Assembly: GCA_035493475.1 (NCBI GenBank)
Contig: DATJIF010000183.1
Location: forward strand, 1-64,000
Length of the DNA stretch: 64,000 nucleotides
Direction: 5' to 3'
From: Actinospica sp035493475
GTDB lineage: Bacteria; Actinomycetota; Actinomycetes; Streptomycetales; Catenulisporaceae
Made by a program: the position numbers and the translations under genes. The notes below the pieces were generated by a model, which saw only the letters and a list, made by a program, of their open reading frames with translations, did not search any database and was not told the DNA's origin. Below are positions 8,255 through 16,989 of this stretch, piece by piece; position 1 is the stretch's first letter, and every line of letters begins with the position of its first letter.

Positions 8255-9846
8255 GACTCGCGCAGGTCCAGGGCCAGGAGTAGGTCCGCCTGCGTCTCCA
8301 GGAGGGAGAGCGGGCGGCCTACGAGCTCTTCGATGCGGGAGATGCGGTATCGCAGCGTATTGACGTGGATGTGCATCGCGGAGGCGCATCGGGTCCAGGA
8401 CGACGAGGCGCGCAGGAAGGACTCGAGGGTCACTTCGAGCTCTGAGTTGTGGGCCCGGTCGTAGTCGAGGATGGGCCCGAGCATCCGGTCCCGGTAGGTG
8501 CTGCGGACCTCGTCGGGGATGCTGGCGAGCAGCAGGGCGTGCGAGGCGATGTCGGCCTGGCGCACGACGGTGACGGGGGCGGGCTTGGTGATGGCGACGC
8601 GCAGGGCGTGCCGGGCGTCGGCGACGGCGCGCTTGAAGGCGGCGGCGGGTGCGGCGGGGTCGGTGACGTGGTCGGAGAGGCCCACGCCGACGCGGCGGGT
8701 GGCCAGGCCGGGGGTGACGCGGTTCAGCCAGTCGCGCAGGACGGTCGCGGGATCGTTGGCCGAGGCAGCGGAGGCGGCGGAGGTCAGGGCGACGGCGTGG
8801 GCGGGGAGGCCGGTGGTGGGGTCGGCGTCGAAGTGGGCGATGAGGGCTGAGTACGGGGCGAAGGCGGCTTCGAGGATCGCGGCCGGATGCGCGGCCGGGT
8901 CCGAGATGGTGACGGCGACTGCCCGGTAGCCGACTGGGCCTGCGGCCAAGCCCAGGCCGGTGAGGCGGCACGCGACATCGGGGCCCGCGGTTCCGGCGGC
9001 GAGCTCGGTGAGGAGGCGTTCGGCGTCGGCGCGCCAGGGGGTGACGCGGTCGGCGAGGCGGGCGCGTTCGGCCTTGAGGACGTCGGTGACCTGGTCGACC
9101 ACGGCTCGGCGCTGCGGGTCCCAAAGGCGCCAGTCGCCGTCCAGGACGAGGTACCAGTCCGTGATGCGGTCCTCGTCGGTGATGGGGAAGACCGTGCGGC
9201 GCGGACGGGTGGACGAACCGTCTTCCGCCGGGGCAACGACGCGGGTCGGCAGGGTGGTCGCGGAGATCGCCGTTCGGGCCAGCTTGGCGCGTTCGGGCTC
9301 GCCGAGGTCCTCGCCGCTGGAGGCGACCGCCGTGCCGCCGGAGTCGATGACCCAGCAGGCCAGGCCCAGGTCGGCGGCGATGAGTTCGAGGATCGCGCCG
9401 AGGGCCTGGGCGGGGTCTCCGGCGGCCACCAGGCGCTGGTGCCGTTCCAGGACGCTGCCGAGGTCGCTGGCGCGCTGGCCGGAGATGCGGCGCACGACGT
9501 ACTCGGTGAGGGTGGCGAAGGCGAGCGCGCCCGGGACGCGCAGCAGCGGGAGCCGGTGCTTGCGGCAGGCGGCGAGCAGGTCGGCGGGCAGTTCGTCGTC
9601 CCCGGCGTTGCCCGCCGCGAGCGCGCTGGCGCCGGCCGCGGCGATCGCGGAGACGAAGCGCTCGGCGTCCTGCGGGCCCTTGCGCCAGATCATCCCGGTG
9701 ACGATCAGCTCCCCGCCCTGCAGGTAGCGGCTCGGGTCGGGCAGGTCGGTGGTCACCACCCAGCGCACGTCCCGGTCCAGCCCGCCCGCCTGGTCGGTGA
9801 CCGGGGTCAGCGCGCACGGCGGCCCGAGCAACTCACGCACGATCAT
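8251..9846 (-). CDS. pucR: PucR-family transcriptional regulator of purine catabolism
   Basis: This protein of about 531 residues has the PucR layout: an N-terminal purine-catabolism domain beginning IVRELL, a central GGDEF-like region and a C-terminal PucR HTH. The C-terminal stretch is LESFLRASSSWTRCASAMHI then HVNTLRYRISRIEELVGRPL. It is divergent from a complete purine degradation operon, and PucR proteins activate such genes in response to purine breakdown products. I chose ATG 9846 because the conserved domain begins there. ATG 9867, preceded by GAGG, is an alternative that adds seven residues. The 3' end overlaps the stop of the convergent hydrolase gene. Regulation of the adjacent operon is a strong inference. 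Confidence 0.9.
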   Translation of the reverse strand: MIVRELLGPPCALTPVTDQAGGLDRDVRWVVTTDLPDPSRYLQGGELIVTGMIWRKGPQDAERFVSAIAAAGASALAAGNAGDDELPADLLAACRKHRLPLLRVPGALAFATLTEYVVRRISGQRASDLGSVLERHQRLVAAGDPAQALGAILELIAADLGLACWVIDSGGTAVASSGEDLGEPERAKLARTAISATTLPTRVVAPAEDGSSTRPRRTVFPITDEDRITDWYLVLDGDWRLWDPQRRAVVDQVTDVLKAERARLADRVTPWRADAERLLTELAAGTAGPDVACRLTGLGLAAGPVGYRAVAVTISDPAAHPAAILEAAFAPYSALIAHFDADPTTGLPAHAVALTSAASAASANDPATVLRDWLNRVTPGLATRRVGVGLSDHVTDPAAPAAAFKRAVADARHALRVAITKPAPVTVVRQADIASHALLLASIPDEVRSTYRDRMLGPILDYDRAHNSELEVTLESFLRASSSWTRCASAMHIHVNTLRYRISRIEELVGRPLSLLETQADLLLALDLRES

Positions 9847-9933
9847 CGGTTTGCCTGCACACCCCATTCCGCCTCGCTGTCGCATCCCGTGTCACGCGCA
9901 CCGTAACGCGGGCCCGCGGGCGCTGGGAAGCAA

Positions 9934-9951
9934 TTCGTGCGATCCCACGAA
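9934..9951. promoter_or_regulatory. Inverted repeat between pucR and the purine operon
   Basis: TTCGTG and CACGAA form perfect 6-bp arms around a 6-bp spacer, in the roughly 250-bp divergent region. It is a candidate binding site for PucR or another regulator. The evidence is symmetry and position only. The rest of this region shows no other clear element. Confidence 0.35.
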
Positions 9952-10094
9952 CGGGCCGGTCCGCAGCCCCTCAGGTTCATGGTTTCCGCCCGTGGCACGC
10001 GGCGTTCCCCGGAGGTTCAATTCCCGGCGTCTGCCAGTGACGGCTGCGCGGAAACCGGACGGAACCGAGGGACGAGAGAGGCGGGCGGAGGATC

Positions 10095-10634
10095 GTGGAC
10101 GACGCGGTACAGGTGGCGTGGCTCGACGGACTGCCGCGCGACGAGGCGGTGAGCGCGCTCTCCGCGTGCTGCGCCTCGCGGCGGTGGACTGAGCGGATGG
10201 CGGATGCGCGGCCGTATCGCACGTGGGCCGCGCTGCTCGACGGTGCGAACGACGCACTGCGCGGACTCGACTGGGCCGACGTGCTGGAGGCGCTCTCCGC
10301 GCACCCGATGATCGGCCGCCGTTCGCACGGTGCGTCGCGGGAGGCGGCCTGGTCACGCAGCGAGCAGGCCGGGATGGACGGCGCGGCGCGCGAGGTCGCG
10401 GACCGGCTCGCGGAGCTGAACGTGGCCTACCAGGAGAAGTTCGGGCACGTGTTCCTGATCTGCGCGTCCGGGCTGCCCGCGGAGGTGATGCTGCGTGCGC
10501 TGGAGCACCGGCTGCGCAACGACGCGGCGGCCGAGCGGCTGGCCACGCGGGCGGAGCTGGCGGCGATCACGCGGCTGCGGCTGGAGCGGCTGCTCGCGGC
10601 AGGCGCCGAGGCGCAGGGAGTCGGTGCGGCATGA
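10095..10634 (+). CDS. uraD: OHCU decarboxylase (ureidoimidazoline decarboxylase)
   Basis: This 179-residue protein has the family's diagnostic AHPMIGRR (catalytic His) and NVAYQEKFGHVFLICASG (catalytic Glu and core), and is the usual length. It converts 2-oxo-4-hydroxy-4-carboxy-5-ureidoimidazoline to (S)-allantoin, the last step of urate oxidation in the cytoplasm. The start is GTG 10095 with GGAGG just upstream. It is the first gene of a long same-strand run, and its stop overlaps the HIU hydrolase ATG, so they are co-translated. With the next two genes it gives the whole urate-to-allantoin sequence. Confidence 0.95.
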   Translation: MDDAVQVAWLDGLPRDEAVSALSACCASRRWTERMADARPYRTWAALLDGANDALRGLDWADVLEALSAHPMIGRRSHGASREAAWSRSEQAGMDGAAREVADRLAELNVAYQEKFGHVFLICASGLPAEVMLRALEHRLRNDAAAERLATRAELAAITRLRLERLLAAGAEAQGVGAA

Positions 10635-10954
10635 GCCTTTCGACGCACGTCCTGGACGCGACACGCGGCGAGCCCGCGGCCGGGATGCGGGTGCGGCTGT
10701 ACCGCGGGGAGTCGCTGCTCGTGGAGGCGGCCACCGACGCCGACGGCCGGATCCGGGACGCGTTCCCGCAGCTGGAGGCGGCCGACGGCGCGTACCGGCT
10801 GGTGTTCGCGACCGGGGAGTACTTCGCGCGGCGCGACGTCGCCTGCTTCTACCCCGAGGTCGCGGTCTGCTTCGCCGTCTCCGACCCCTTACGCCATTAC
10901 CACGTGCCGCTGCTGCTGAGTCCGTTCGCTTATTCGACCTACCGAGGGAGCTAG
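10631..10954 (+). CDS. uraH: 5-hydroxyisourate hydrolase (transthyretin-like)
   Basis: This 107-residue protein carries both HIU-hydrolase signatures: the N-terminal LSTHVLDATRGEPAAG with its catalytic His, and the C-terminal YHVPLLLSPFAYSTYRGS ending in the canonical YRGS tetrapeptide. That tetrapeptide distinguishes the enzyme from vertebrate transthyretin. It hydrolyses 5-hydroxyisourate, the product of uricase, to OHCU, as a homotetramer. The ATG overlaps the uraD stop and the uricase gene starts 7 bp after its stop. Size and motifs are complete. Confidence 0.96.
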   Translation: MSLSTHVLDATRGEPAAGMRVRLYRGESLLVEAATDADGRIRDAFPQLEAADGAYRLVFATGEYFARRDVACFYPEVAVCFAVSDPLRHYHVPLLLSPFAYSTYRGS

Positions 10955-10960
10955 ACGTCG

Positions 10961-11878
10961 ATGCCGATCATTCTGGGCGAGAACCGCTATGGCAAAGCTG
11001 AGACGCACGTCGTACGCATCGCCAAGGACTCCGCGCAGCACGAGATCAAGGATCTGACGGTGAGCGTGGCGCTGTCGGGCGAGATGGCCGACGTGCACCT
11101 GTCCGGTGACAACGCGGCCGTGCTGCCGACCGACACGCAGAAGAACACCGTCTTCGCCTTCGCGCAGAAGTACGGCATCGAGACGGCCGAGCACTTCGCG
11201 ATCCTGCTGGCGCAGCACTTCGTCGACTCGCAGCCGACGATCCGGCACGCGCGGGTCGAGGTGGCGGAGACCCAGTGGGACCGGATCGAGCCGTGGGCCG
11301 GGCGGCGCGGCACCGGCGAGGAGAAGCAGCACCCGCATTCGTTCGTGCGCTCGGGGCGGGAGACGCGGACGGTCGTCGTGCACTGCGACGGCGAGCGGAC
11401 GCATGTGGTCAGCGGGCTGCGCGATCTGGTCGTGCTGAACTCGACGGCGTCCGAGTTCCACGGCTACATCAGGGACGAGTTCACCACGCTGCCGGAGACC
11501 CGCGACCGGGTGCTGGCCACGGCGGTCACGGCGCAGTGGCGGCACGCCGAGTCGGACAACGCCGAGATCCGCGCGGCCGACTTCGACGGCGAATACGACG
11601 TCGCCCGCGCCGCGCTGCTCGAAGCGTTCGCCGACACCTACAGCCTCTCGTTGCAGCAGACCCTCTACGCGATGGGCACGCGCGTGATCGACGAGTGCGC
11701 GGGGGTGTGCGAAGTGAAGCTCGCGCTGCCGAACAAGCACCACTTCGTCGTGGACCTGAGCCCGTTCGGCATGCAGAACCCGAACGAGACCTTCTACGCC
11801 GCCGACCGGCCGTACGGGCTGATCGAGGGGACCGTGCAACGCGAGGACGCGCCGCCCGCCGGACCGGCCTGGAGCTGA
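10961..11878 (+). CDS. pucL: Uricase (urate oxidase)
   Basis: This 305-residue cofactor-free urate oxidase is the usual length. Motifs include ILGENRYGKAETHVVRI with the catalytic Lys, LPTDTQKNTVFAFA with the Thr-Asp pair that contacts urate, LNSTASEFHGYIRDEFTTLP, and KHHFVVDLSPFGMQNPNE near the C-terminus. It oxidises urate to 5-hydroxyisourate with release of H2O2. The ATG at 10961 follows GAGGGAG. It sits directly after uraH, so the steps are encoded in reverse order of the pathway. No catalase gene is seen nearby to handle the peroxide. Confidence 0.95.
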   Translation: MPIILGENRYGKAETHVVRIAKDSAQHEIKDLTVSVALSGEMADVHLSGDNAAVLPTDTQKNTVFAFAQKYGIETAEHFAILLAQHFVDSQPTIRHARVEVAETQWDRIEPWAGRRGTGEEKQHPHSFVRSGRETRTVVVHCDGERTHVVSGLRDLVVLNSTASEFHGYIRDEFTTLPETRDRVLATAVTAQWRHAESDNAEIRAADFDGEYDVARAALLEAFADTYSLSLQQTLYAMGTRVIDECAGVCEVKLALPNKHHFVVDLSPFGMQNPNETFYAADRPYGLIEGTVQREDAPPAGPAWS

Positions 11879-11892
11879 GGGGACACACCGAC

Positions 11893-12762
11893 ATGGACTT
11901 CCTGCACCCCGGAAGCTGGGGCGAGGCGCTGACGCTGAAGGCCGAGCGGCCCGAGGCGGTGCCGATCGCCGGCGGCACGGACATCATGGTCGAGATCAAC
12001 TTCGACGTGCACCGCCCGGCCGCGCTGATGGACCTGAACCGGATCCCCGAGCTCTACGCCTGGTCGCGGGAGCCGGACGGCCGGATCCGGCTCGGCGCGA
12101 ACGTGCCCTACACGCGCATCATCGACGAGCTCGGCGACGTGCTGCCGGGGTTGGCGATGGCGGCGCGCACGGTCGGCTCGCCGCAGATCCGCAACCGGGG
12201 CGGCGTCGGCGGCAACCTGGGCGCCGCGTCGCCCGCCGGGGACACCCACCCCGTGCTCGTGGCCACGGACGCGGTGATCGAGGTCGCGTCCCTGCGCGGC
12301 ACCCGGCAGATCGCGGCGGTCGACTTCTACAAGGGTGTCAAGCGGAACGATCTGGCCAAGGATGAGCTGATCTCGGCAGTACTGCTCTCCCCCGCCGCCG
12401 GACCGCAGCAGTTCTCGAAGATCGGCACCCGCAACGCCATGGTGATCGCGGTGTGCTCCTTCGCGCTGGCCTTCGATTCCACGGCGCGCACCGTGGGCAC
12501 CGGCATCGGCTCCGCAGCGCCCACGCCGCGCCGGGCCTGCGAGGCGGAACGGTTCCTGACGGACGAACTGCCCTGGCAGACGCGTGCGCCGCTGGATCCC
12601 GCGCTGGCCGAGCACTTCGGCGAGCTGGTCTCGGCCGCCGCCTCCCCGATCGACGACGTCCGCGGCACGGCCGCGTACCGCCGGCACGCGCTGAAGGTGA
12701 TGGCCCGGCGCACGCTGCAGTGGTGCTGGGACGACTACACGCAAGGTAAGGCTCTGATATGA
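11893..12762 (+). CDS. Xanthine dehydrogenase FAD-binding subunit
   Basis: This 289-residue protein belongs to the CoxM/XdhB FAD-binding family. PIAGGTDIMVEI (about residues 26-37) and GSPQIRNRGGVGGNLGAASP (about 95-114) are the two FAD pyrophosphate-binding loops, and the C-terminal CO-dehydrogenase flavoprotein domain follows. It passes electrons from the 2Fe-2S subunit to NAD+ in the molybdenum hydroxylase that oxidises hypoxanthine and xanthine to urate. It overlaps the start of the iron-sulfur subunit gene by 4 bp. The partner molybdenum subunit is two genes further downstream. Confidence 0.92.
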   Translation: MDFLHPGSWGEALTLKAERPEAVPIAGGTDIMVEINFDVHRPAALMDLNRIPELYAWSREPDGRIRLGANVPYTRIIDELGDVLPGLAMAARTVGSPQIRNRGGVGGNLGAASPAGDTHPVLVATDAVIEVASLRGTRQIAAVDFYKGVKRNDLAKDELISAVLLSPAAGPQQFSKIGTRNAMVIAVCSFALAFDSTARTVGTGIGSAAPTPRRACEAERFLTDELPWQTRAPLDPALAEHFGELVSAAASPIDDVRGTAAYRRHALKVMARRTLQWCWDDYTQGKALI

Positions 12763-13241
12763 GACTGACGATCGAGGTCAACGGCGAGGACCGGACCGCC
12801 GACGACGTCTGGGAGGGCGAGTCGCTGCTCTACGCGCTGCGTGAGCGGCTCGGGCTGCCGGGCTCGAAGAACGCCTGCGAACAGGGCGAATGCGGCTCCT
12901 GCACGGTGTACCTGAACGGCACGCCGGTGTGCTCGTGCCTGGTCGCGGCCGGTCAGGCGCACGGCCAGCGGGTGCGCACGGTGGAGGGCCTGGCCGACGG
13001 CGAGGCGGACACCGCGCTCGACCCGATCCAGCGCGCGTTCCTCGAGGCCGGGGCGGTGCAGTGCGGCTTCTGCACGCCGGGGCTGCTCGTGCAGGCGCAC
13101 CACCTGGTCGAGACGACGCCCGATCCCTCCGACGCCGAGATCCGCGAGGCGCTGGCCGGGAACCTGTGCCGCTGCACCGGCTACGAGAAGATCCTCGACG
13201 CCGTACGCGCCGCCGTACGTGAGAAGGCGGGCGCGCGATGA
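12759..13241 (+). CDS. Xanthine dehydrogenase 2Fe-2S subunit
   Basis: This 160-residue protein has two iron-sulfur motifs. The plant-ferredoxin-type cluster is bound by NACEQGECGSCTVYLNGTPV plus a following Cys, and the second cluster in the helical domain by QCGFCTPG and LCRCTGYEKI. It relays electrons between the molybdopterin centre and FAD. Its length is typical of the small subunit of CoxS/XdhC-type enzymes. It overlaps its neighbours on both sides by 4 bp, so translation of the FAD, Fe-S and deaminase genes is coupled. Confidence 0.94.
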   Translation: MRLTIEVNGEDRTADDVWEGESLLYALRERLGLPGSKNACEQGECGSCTVYLNGTPVCSCLVAAGQAHGQRVRTVEGLADGEADTALDPIQRAFLEAGAVQCGFCTPGLLVQAHHLVETTPDPSDAEIREALAGNLCRCTGYEKILDAVRAAVREKAGAR

Positions 13242-14614
13242 GCAACGTACTGATCATCGAGAACGCGGCCATCGCGACGGTCGACGTCTGCGACACGGAG
13301 TACGAGCGCGGATACCTGGTCGCGCGGGACGGGCTGATTGAGAAGGTCGGGGCCGGGGATGCGCCTTCACAGAGCCCTGCCGATGATGTGACGCGAGTGG
13401 ACGGGACCGACTGTCTGCTGACTCCCGGGCTTGTCAATACTCACCATCACCTCTACCAGTGGGTCACGCGCGGCTTGGCGCAGAACGAGGCGCTGTTCGG
13501 CTGGCTGACCGAGCTCTACCCGATCTGGGCGCGCATCGACGAGGACACGGTGGGGGCGGCGGCGCGCGGCGGGCTGGCGTGGCTGGCGAAGACCGGGTGC
13601 ACGACGTCGACCGACCACCACTACGTCTTCCCGACGCACGGCGGCGACCTCCTAGCGGCCGAGATCGACGCGGCGACCACGATCGGCCTGCGGTTCCACC
13701 CGACGCGCGGCTCGATGTCGCGCGGACGCTCGCAGGGCGGGCTGCCGCCGGACGAGTGCGTCGAGCAGGTGGACGCCATCCTGCGGGCAAGTCAGGACGC
13801 GATCGACCGCTTCCACGACCCGCGCTTCGACGCCATGGTCCGGATCGCGCTCGCTCCCTGCTCGCCGTTCTCGGTGACCGACGAGCTGATGCGGCTGTCG
13901 GCGGAACTGGCGCGGGCCAACGGCGTCCGGCTGCACACGCACCTTTGCGAGACGGCCGACGAAGAGGAGTTCTGCCTCGCCACGCACGGGATGACGCCGG
14001 TGGACTACGCCGAATCAGTGGGCTGGCTCGGCGACGACGTATGGTTCGCGCACGCCGTGCACCTGTCCGACGCGGCGATCAAGAAGATAGCCGCGACCGG
14101 CACCGGAGCCGCGCACTGCCCGTCCTCGAACGCGCGGCTCGGCTCGGGCCACGCGCCGGTCCGGGCTCTGCTGGACGCGGGGGCGCCGGTCGGGCTCGGC
14201 GTGGACGGGGCGGCGTCGCAGGAGTCGGGGATGATGGTCGAGGAGCTTCGTCAGGCCATGTACACGTCCCGGCTGCGCGCGGGAAACTCGCAGGCCGCCG
14301 AGACCCTCGGGGCACGGGACGCGCTGCGGATCGGCACGATGGGCGGCGCGCGCAACCTCGGCCGGCAGGACGAGATCGGCTCGCTGGAGCCGGGCAAACT
14401 CGCCGACCTGGCGCTCTGGGATCTCAGCGGTCTCGGTCACGCGGACATCGCCGATCCGGTGGGTGCCCTGGTCTTCGGACCGCCCGCTCCCGTCAGGCTG
14501 CTGACGGTCGGCGGACGGACGGTCGTGAGTGACGGCGAACTGGTGACCGCCGACGAGGCCGCGCTCGCACGGGACTGCCGGGCCGCCGCGCGGAAGCTGG
14601 TGAGCGGCCGATGA
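13238..14614 (+). CDS. 8-oxoguanine deaminase-type amidohydrolase
   Basis: This 458-residue amidohydrolase has the metal-binding N-terminal motif LVNTHHHLYQWVTRG, a central HTHLCET and a C-terminal GVDGAASQESG with the metal-binding Asp. The NTHHHLYQ-TR block and GVDGAAS are typical of 8-oxoguanine deaminases, which convert 8-oxoguanine to urate, rather than of guanine deaminase or chlorohydrolases. It lies between the Fe-S and Mo subunit genes of xanthine dehydrogenase, overlapping both by 4 bp. It therefore feeds oxidised guanine bases into the same urate pool. Substrate preference is inferred from family and location. Confidence 0.87.
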   Translation: MSNVLIIENAAIATVDVCDTEYERGYLVARDGLIEKVGAGDAPSQSPADDVTRVDGTDCLLTPGLVNTHHHLYQWVTRGLAQNEALFGWLTELYPIWARIDEDTVGAAARGGLAWLAKTGCTTSTDHHYVFPTHGGDLLAAEIDAATTIGLRFHPTRGSMSRGRSQGGLPPDECVEQVDAILRASQDAIDRFHDPRFDAMVRIALAPCSPFSVTDELMRLSAELARANGVRLHTHLCETADEEEFCLATHGMTPVDYAESVGWLGDDVWFAHAVHLSDAAIKKIAATGTGAAHCPSSNARLGSGHAPVRALLDAGAPVGLGVDGAASQESGMMVEELRQAMYTSRLRAGNSQAAETLGARDALRIGTMGGARNLGRQDEIGSLEPGKLADLALWDLSGLGHADIADPVGALVFGPPAPVRLLTVGGRTVVSDGELVTADEAALARDCRAAARKLVSGR

Positions 14615-16974
14615 GCGAGTCGACTCTCACGCGTGGCCCGCGTCAGGTCACCCAATCCGCGCGGGACGGCGTCGGCGGAAGCCCGCTGCGCCCGGACGGA
14701 ACGCTGAAGGTCAAGGGCGAGTTCGCGTACTCCTCGGACATGTGGATCGACGGGATGCTCTGGGGCGCCACGCTGCGCTCCCCGCATCCCAGGGCCCGCA
14801 TTCACGGCATCGACATCGCAAAGGCTCTCGCGCTGCCCGGCGTCTTCGCGGTCCTGACCCACGAGGACGTGCCCGGCCACAAGTTCTACGGGCTCGAACA
14901 CCGTGATCAGCCGGTGCTCGCGGTCGACGAGGTGCGCTACCAGGGCGAACCGGTCGCGCTCGTGGCCGCCGACCATCCGGAGACGGCGCGGCGTGCGCTC
15001 AAGCTCATCGAGGTCGACTACGAGGTGCTGGAGCCGATCACCGACGCGCGCCGGGCCGCGTTCGACCCCGAATACCCGAGCGTGCACCCGAGCGGCAACG
15101 TCGTGCGCCACCAGCCGGTTCGCTTCGGCGGCGACGTGCACGACCCGGCGGTCCGGGCGCTCGCGGAGGTGGTCGTCGAGGGCGACTACCAGGTCGGCAT
15201 CCAGGATCAGGCCTTCCTCGGCCCCGAGTCCGGCCTCGCGATCCCGAGCGAGGACGGCGGCGTCGAGCTCTACGTGGCCACGCAGTGGATGCACAACGAC
15301 CTGCTGCAGATCGGCCCCTGCCTGGCGCTGCCGGACGAGAAGATCCGGATGACGCTGGCCGGCGTCGGCGGCGCGTTCGGCGGCCGCGAGGACCTGTCCA
15401 TGCAGATCCACGCCGCGATGCTCGCCCTGCGCACCGGGAAGCCGGTGAAGATCGTCTACAACCGGCAGGAGTCCTTCTTCGGGCACGTGCACCGGCATCC
15501 GGCGACGATGCACTACGAGTACGGCGTCACCCGCGCCGGGAAGATCGTCTACGCGGACGTGGAGATCATCCTCGACGGCGGCGGCTACGCGTCCGCGACG
15601 CCGAACGTCGTGGGCAACGCGGCATCGCTCGGCGTCGGACCGTATGAGATCCCGAACATCGAGATCGACGCGTACGGCGTGTTCACCAACAATCCGCCGT
15701 GCGGCGCGATGCGCGGATTCGGCGCGGTGCAGGCCTGCTTCGCGTACGAGTCGATGATGGACAAGATCGCCGACCGGCTCGGCATGGACCCGGTGCGCTT
15801 CCGGCAGCTCAACGTCGTGTCGCAGGGTTCGCTGTTGGCGACGGGGCAGGTCGTGGAGGCGGCGGCACCGTTGCGCGAGATGCTCGACCGGCTCGTAGCC
15901 ATGCCGATGCCCGCGCCGCTGGACACCAGCGACCCGCGCAACCTGCCCGGCTCGACCGCGAACACGACGCAAGGCGAGGGCGTGCGGCGCGGCGTCGGCT
16001 ACGGAGTCGGCGTCAAGAACATCTGCTTCTCCGAGGGCTTCGACGACTACTCGACGGCCCGGATCCGCCTGGAGGCGCTCGGCGACGAGGCCGCGGTGCT
16101 CGTGCACACGGCCGCGGCGGAGGTCGGGCAGGGGCTGGTCACCCTGGAGGCCCAGATCGCGCGCACCGAGTTGGGCGTGTCCAGGGTGACCATCCATCCC
16201 GCCGACAACCAGGTGGGCAACTCAGGGTCCTCATCGGCGTCGCGGCAGTCGTACATGACCGGCGGCGCGGTGAAGGCGGCCTGTGAGGCGGTGCGCGCGG
16301 AAGTCTTCAAGCGCACCTGCGAGAAGACCGGACGTGCGTACACCGACCTCTCGCTGCTCGACGGCGACGTGGTCTCGGCCGCGGACGGTGTCGTGATCAG
16401 CCTCGTCGAACTGCTCTGCGACGGGGCCATCGAGCTCACCCGCGAGTTCCACCACCACCCGACCACGCGCATGGATCCGCTGACCGGCCAGGGCAATTCG
16501 CACACGCAGCTCGCCTTCGCCGTGCACCGGGCCGTCGTCGACGTGGACGTCGATCTCGGGCTGGTCAAGGTGGTCGCGCTGGATCTCGTGCAGGACGTCG
16601 GCCGCATCATGAACCGGCTCTCGCTCGAAGGCCAGCTGCACGGCGGCAGCGCGCAGGGCCTCGGCCTCGCCGTGATGGAGGAGATCCAGGTCCGCGACGG
16701 GATCGTGCGCAATCCCTCCTTCACCGACTATCTGATCCCCACGATCCTCGACATGCCGCCGATGCGCATGGAGATCCTGGAGAATCCCGACCCCCGCGCG
16801 CCCTACGGCCTGCGCGGCGCGGGCGAACCCCCGACCCTCTCCTCCACTCCGGCCATCGCCGCAGCCATCCGCGCGGCGCTCGGCCGGGACCTGACCAAGG
16901 TTCCGATCGGCCCGGAGGACATCACGAGCACCAGGCAAAGACCGGAAAACTCCTCCATCACTACGACGACGTAA
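14611..16974 (+). CDS. Xanthine dehydrogenase molybdopterin-binding subunit
   Basis: This 787-residue protein is the large subunit of the molybdenum hydroxylase. It has the N-terminal aldehyde oxidase/xanthine dehydrogenase a/b hammerhead domain (about residues 25-140) and the Mo-cofactor domain. Motifs are GVGGAFGGREDL, CGAMRGFGAVQACFAYE, and a C-terminal LRGAGEPPTLSSTPAIAAAI with the catalytic Glu and substrate loop. It hydroxylates hypoxanthine and xanthine to urate. It starts 4 bp inside the deaminase gene. The operon order FAD, Fe-S, deaminase, Mo is unusual in having the deaminase within the XDH set. Confidence 0.94.
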   Translation: MSESTLTRGPRQVTQSARDGVGGSPLRPDGTLKVKGEFAYSSDMWIDGMLWGATLRSPHPRARIHGIDIAKALALPGVFAVLTHEDVPGHKFYGLEHRDQPVLAVDEVRYQGEPVALVAADHPETARRALKLIEVDYEVLEPITDARRAAFDPEYPSVHPSGNVVRHQPVRFGGDVHDPAVRALAEVVVEGDYQVGIQDQAFLGPESGLAIPSEDGGVELYVATQWMHNDLLQIGPCLALPDEKIRMTLAGVGGAFGGREDLSMQIHAAMLALRTGKPVKIVYNRQESFFGHVHRHPATMHYEYGVTRAGKIVYADVEIILDGGGYASATPNVVGNAASLGVGPYEIPNIEIDAYGVFTNNPPCGAMRGFGAVQACFAYESMMDKIADRLGMDPVRFRQLNVVSQGSLLATGQVVEAAAPLREMLDRLVAMPMPAPLDTSDPRNLPGSTANTTQGEGVRRGVGYGVGVKNICFSEGFDDYSTARIRLEALGDEAAVLVHTAAAEVGQGLVTLEAQIARTELGVSRVTIHPADNQVGNSGSSSASRQSYMTGGAVKAACEAVRAEVFKRTCEKTGRAYTDLSLLDGDVVSAADGVVISLVELLCDGAIELTREFHHHPTTRMDPLTGQGNSHTQLAFAVHRAVVDVDVDLGLVKVVALDLVQDVGRIMNRLSLEGQLHGGSAQGLGLAVMEEIQVRDGIVRNPSFTDYLIPTILDMPPMRMEILENPDPRAPYGLRGAGEPPTLSSTPAIAAAIRAALGRDLTKVPIGPEDITSTRQRPENSSITTTT

Positions 16975-16989
16975 TCAGGAGAGAGATCG

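Noticed and set aside
10010..10045. tRNA-like 3' end (GGTTCAATTCCCGG followed by TGCCA) before uraD
   Set aside because: The T-stem does not pair (three of five pairs fail) and no matching acceptor 5' strand or anticodon arm lies upstream.
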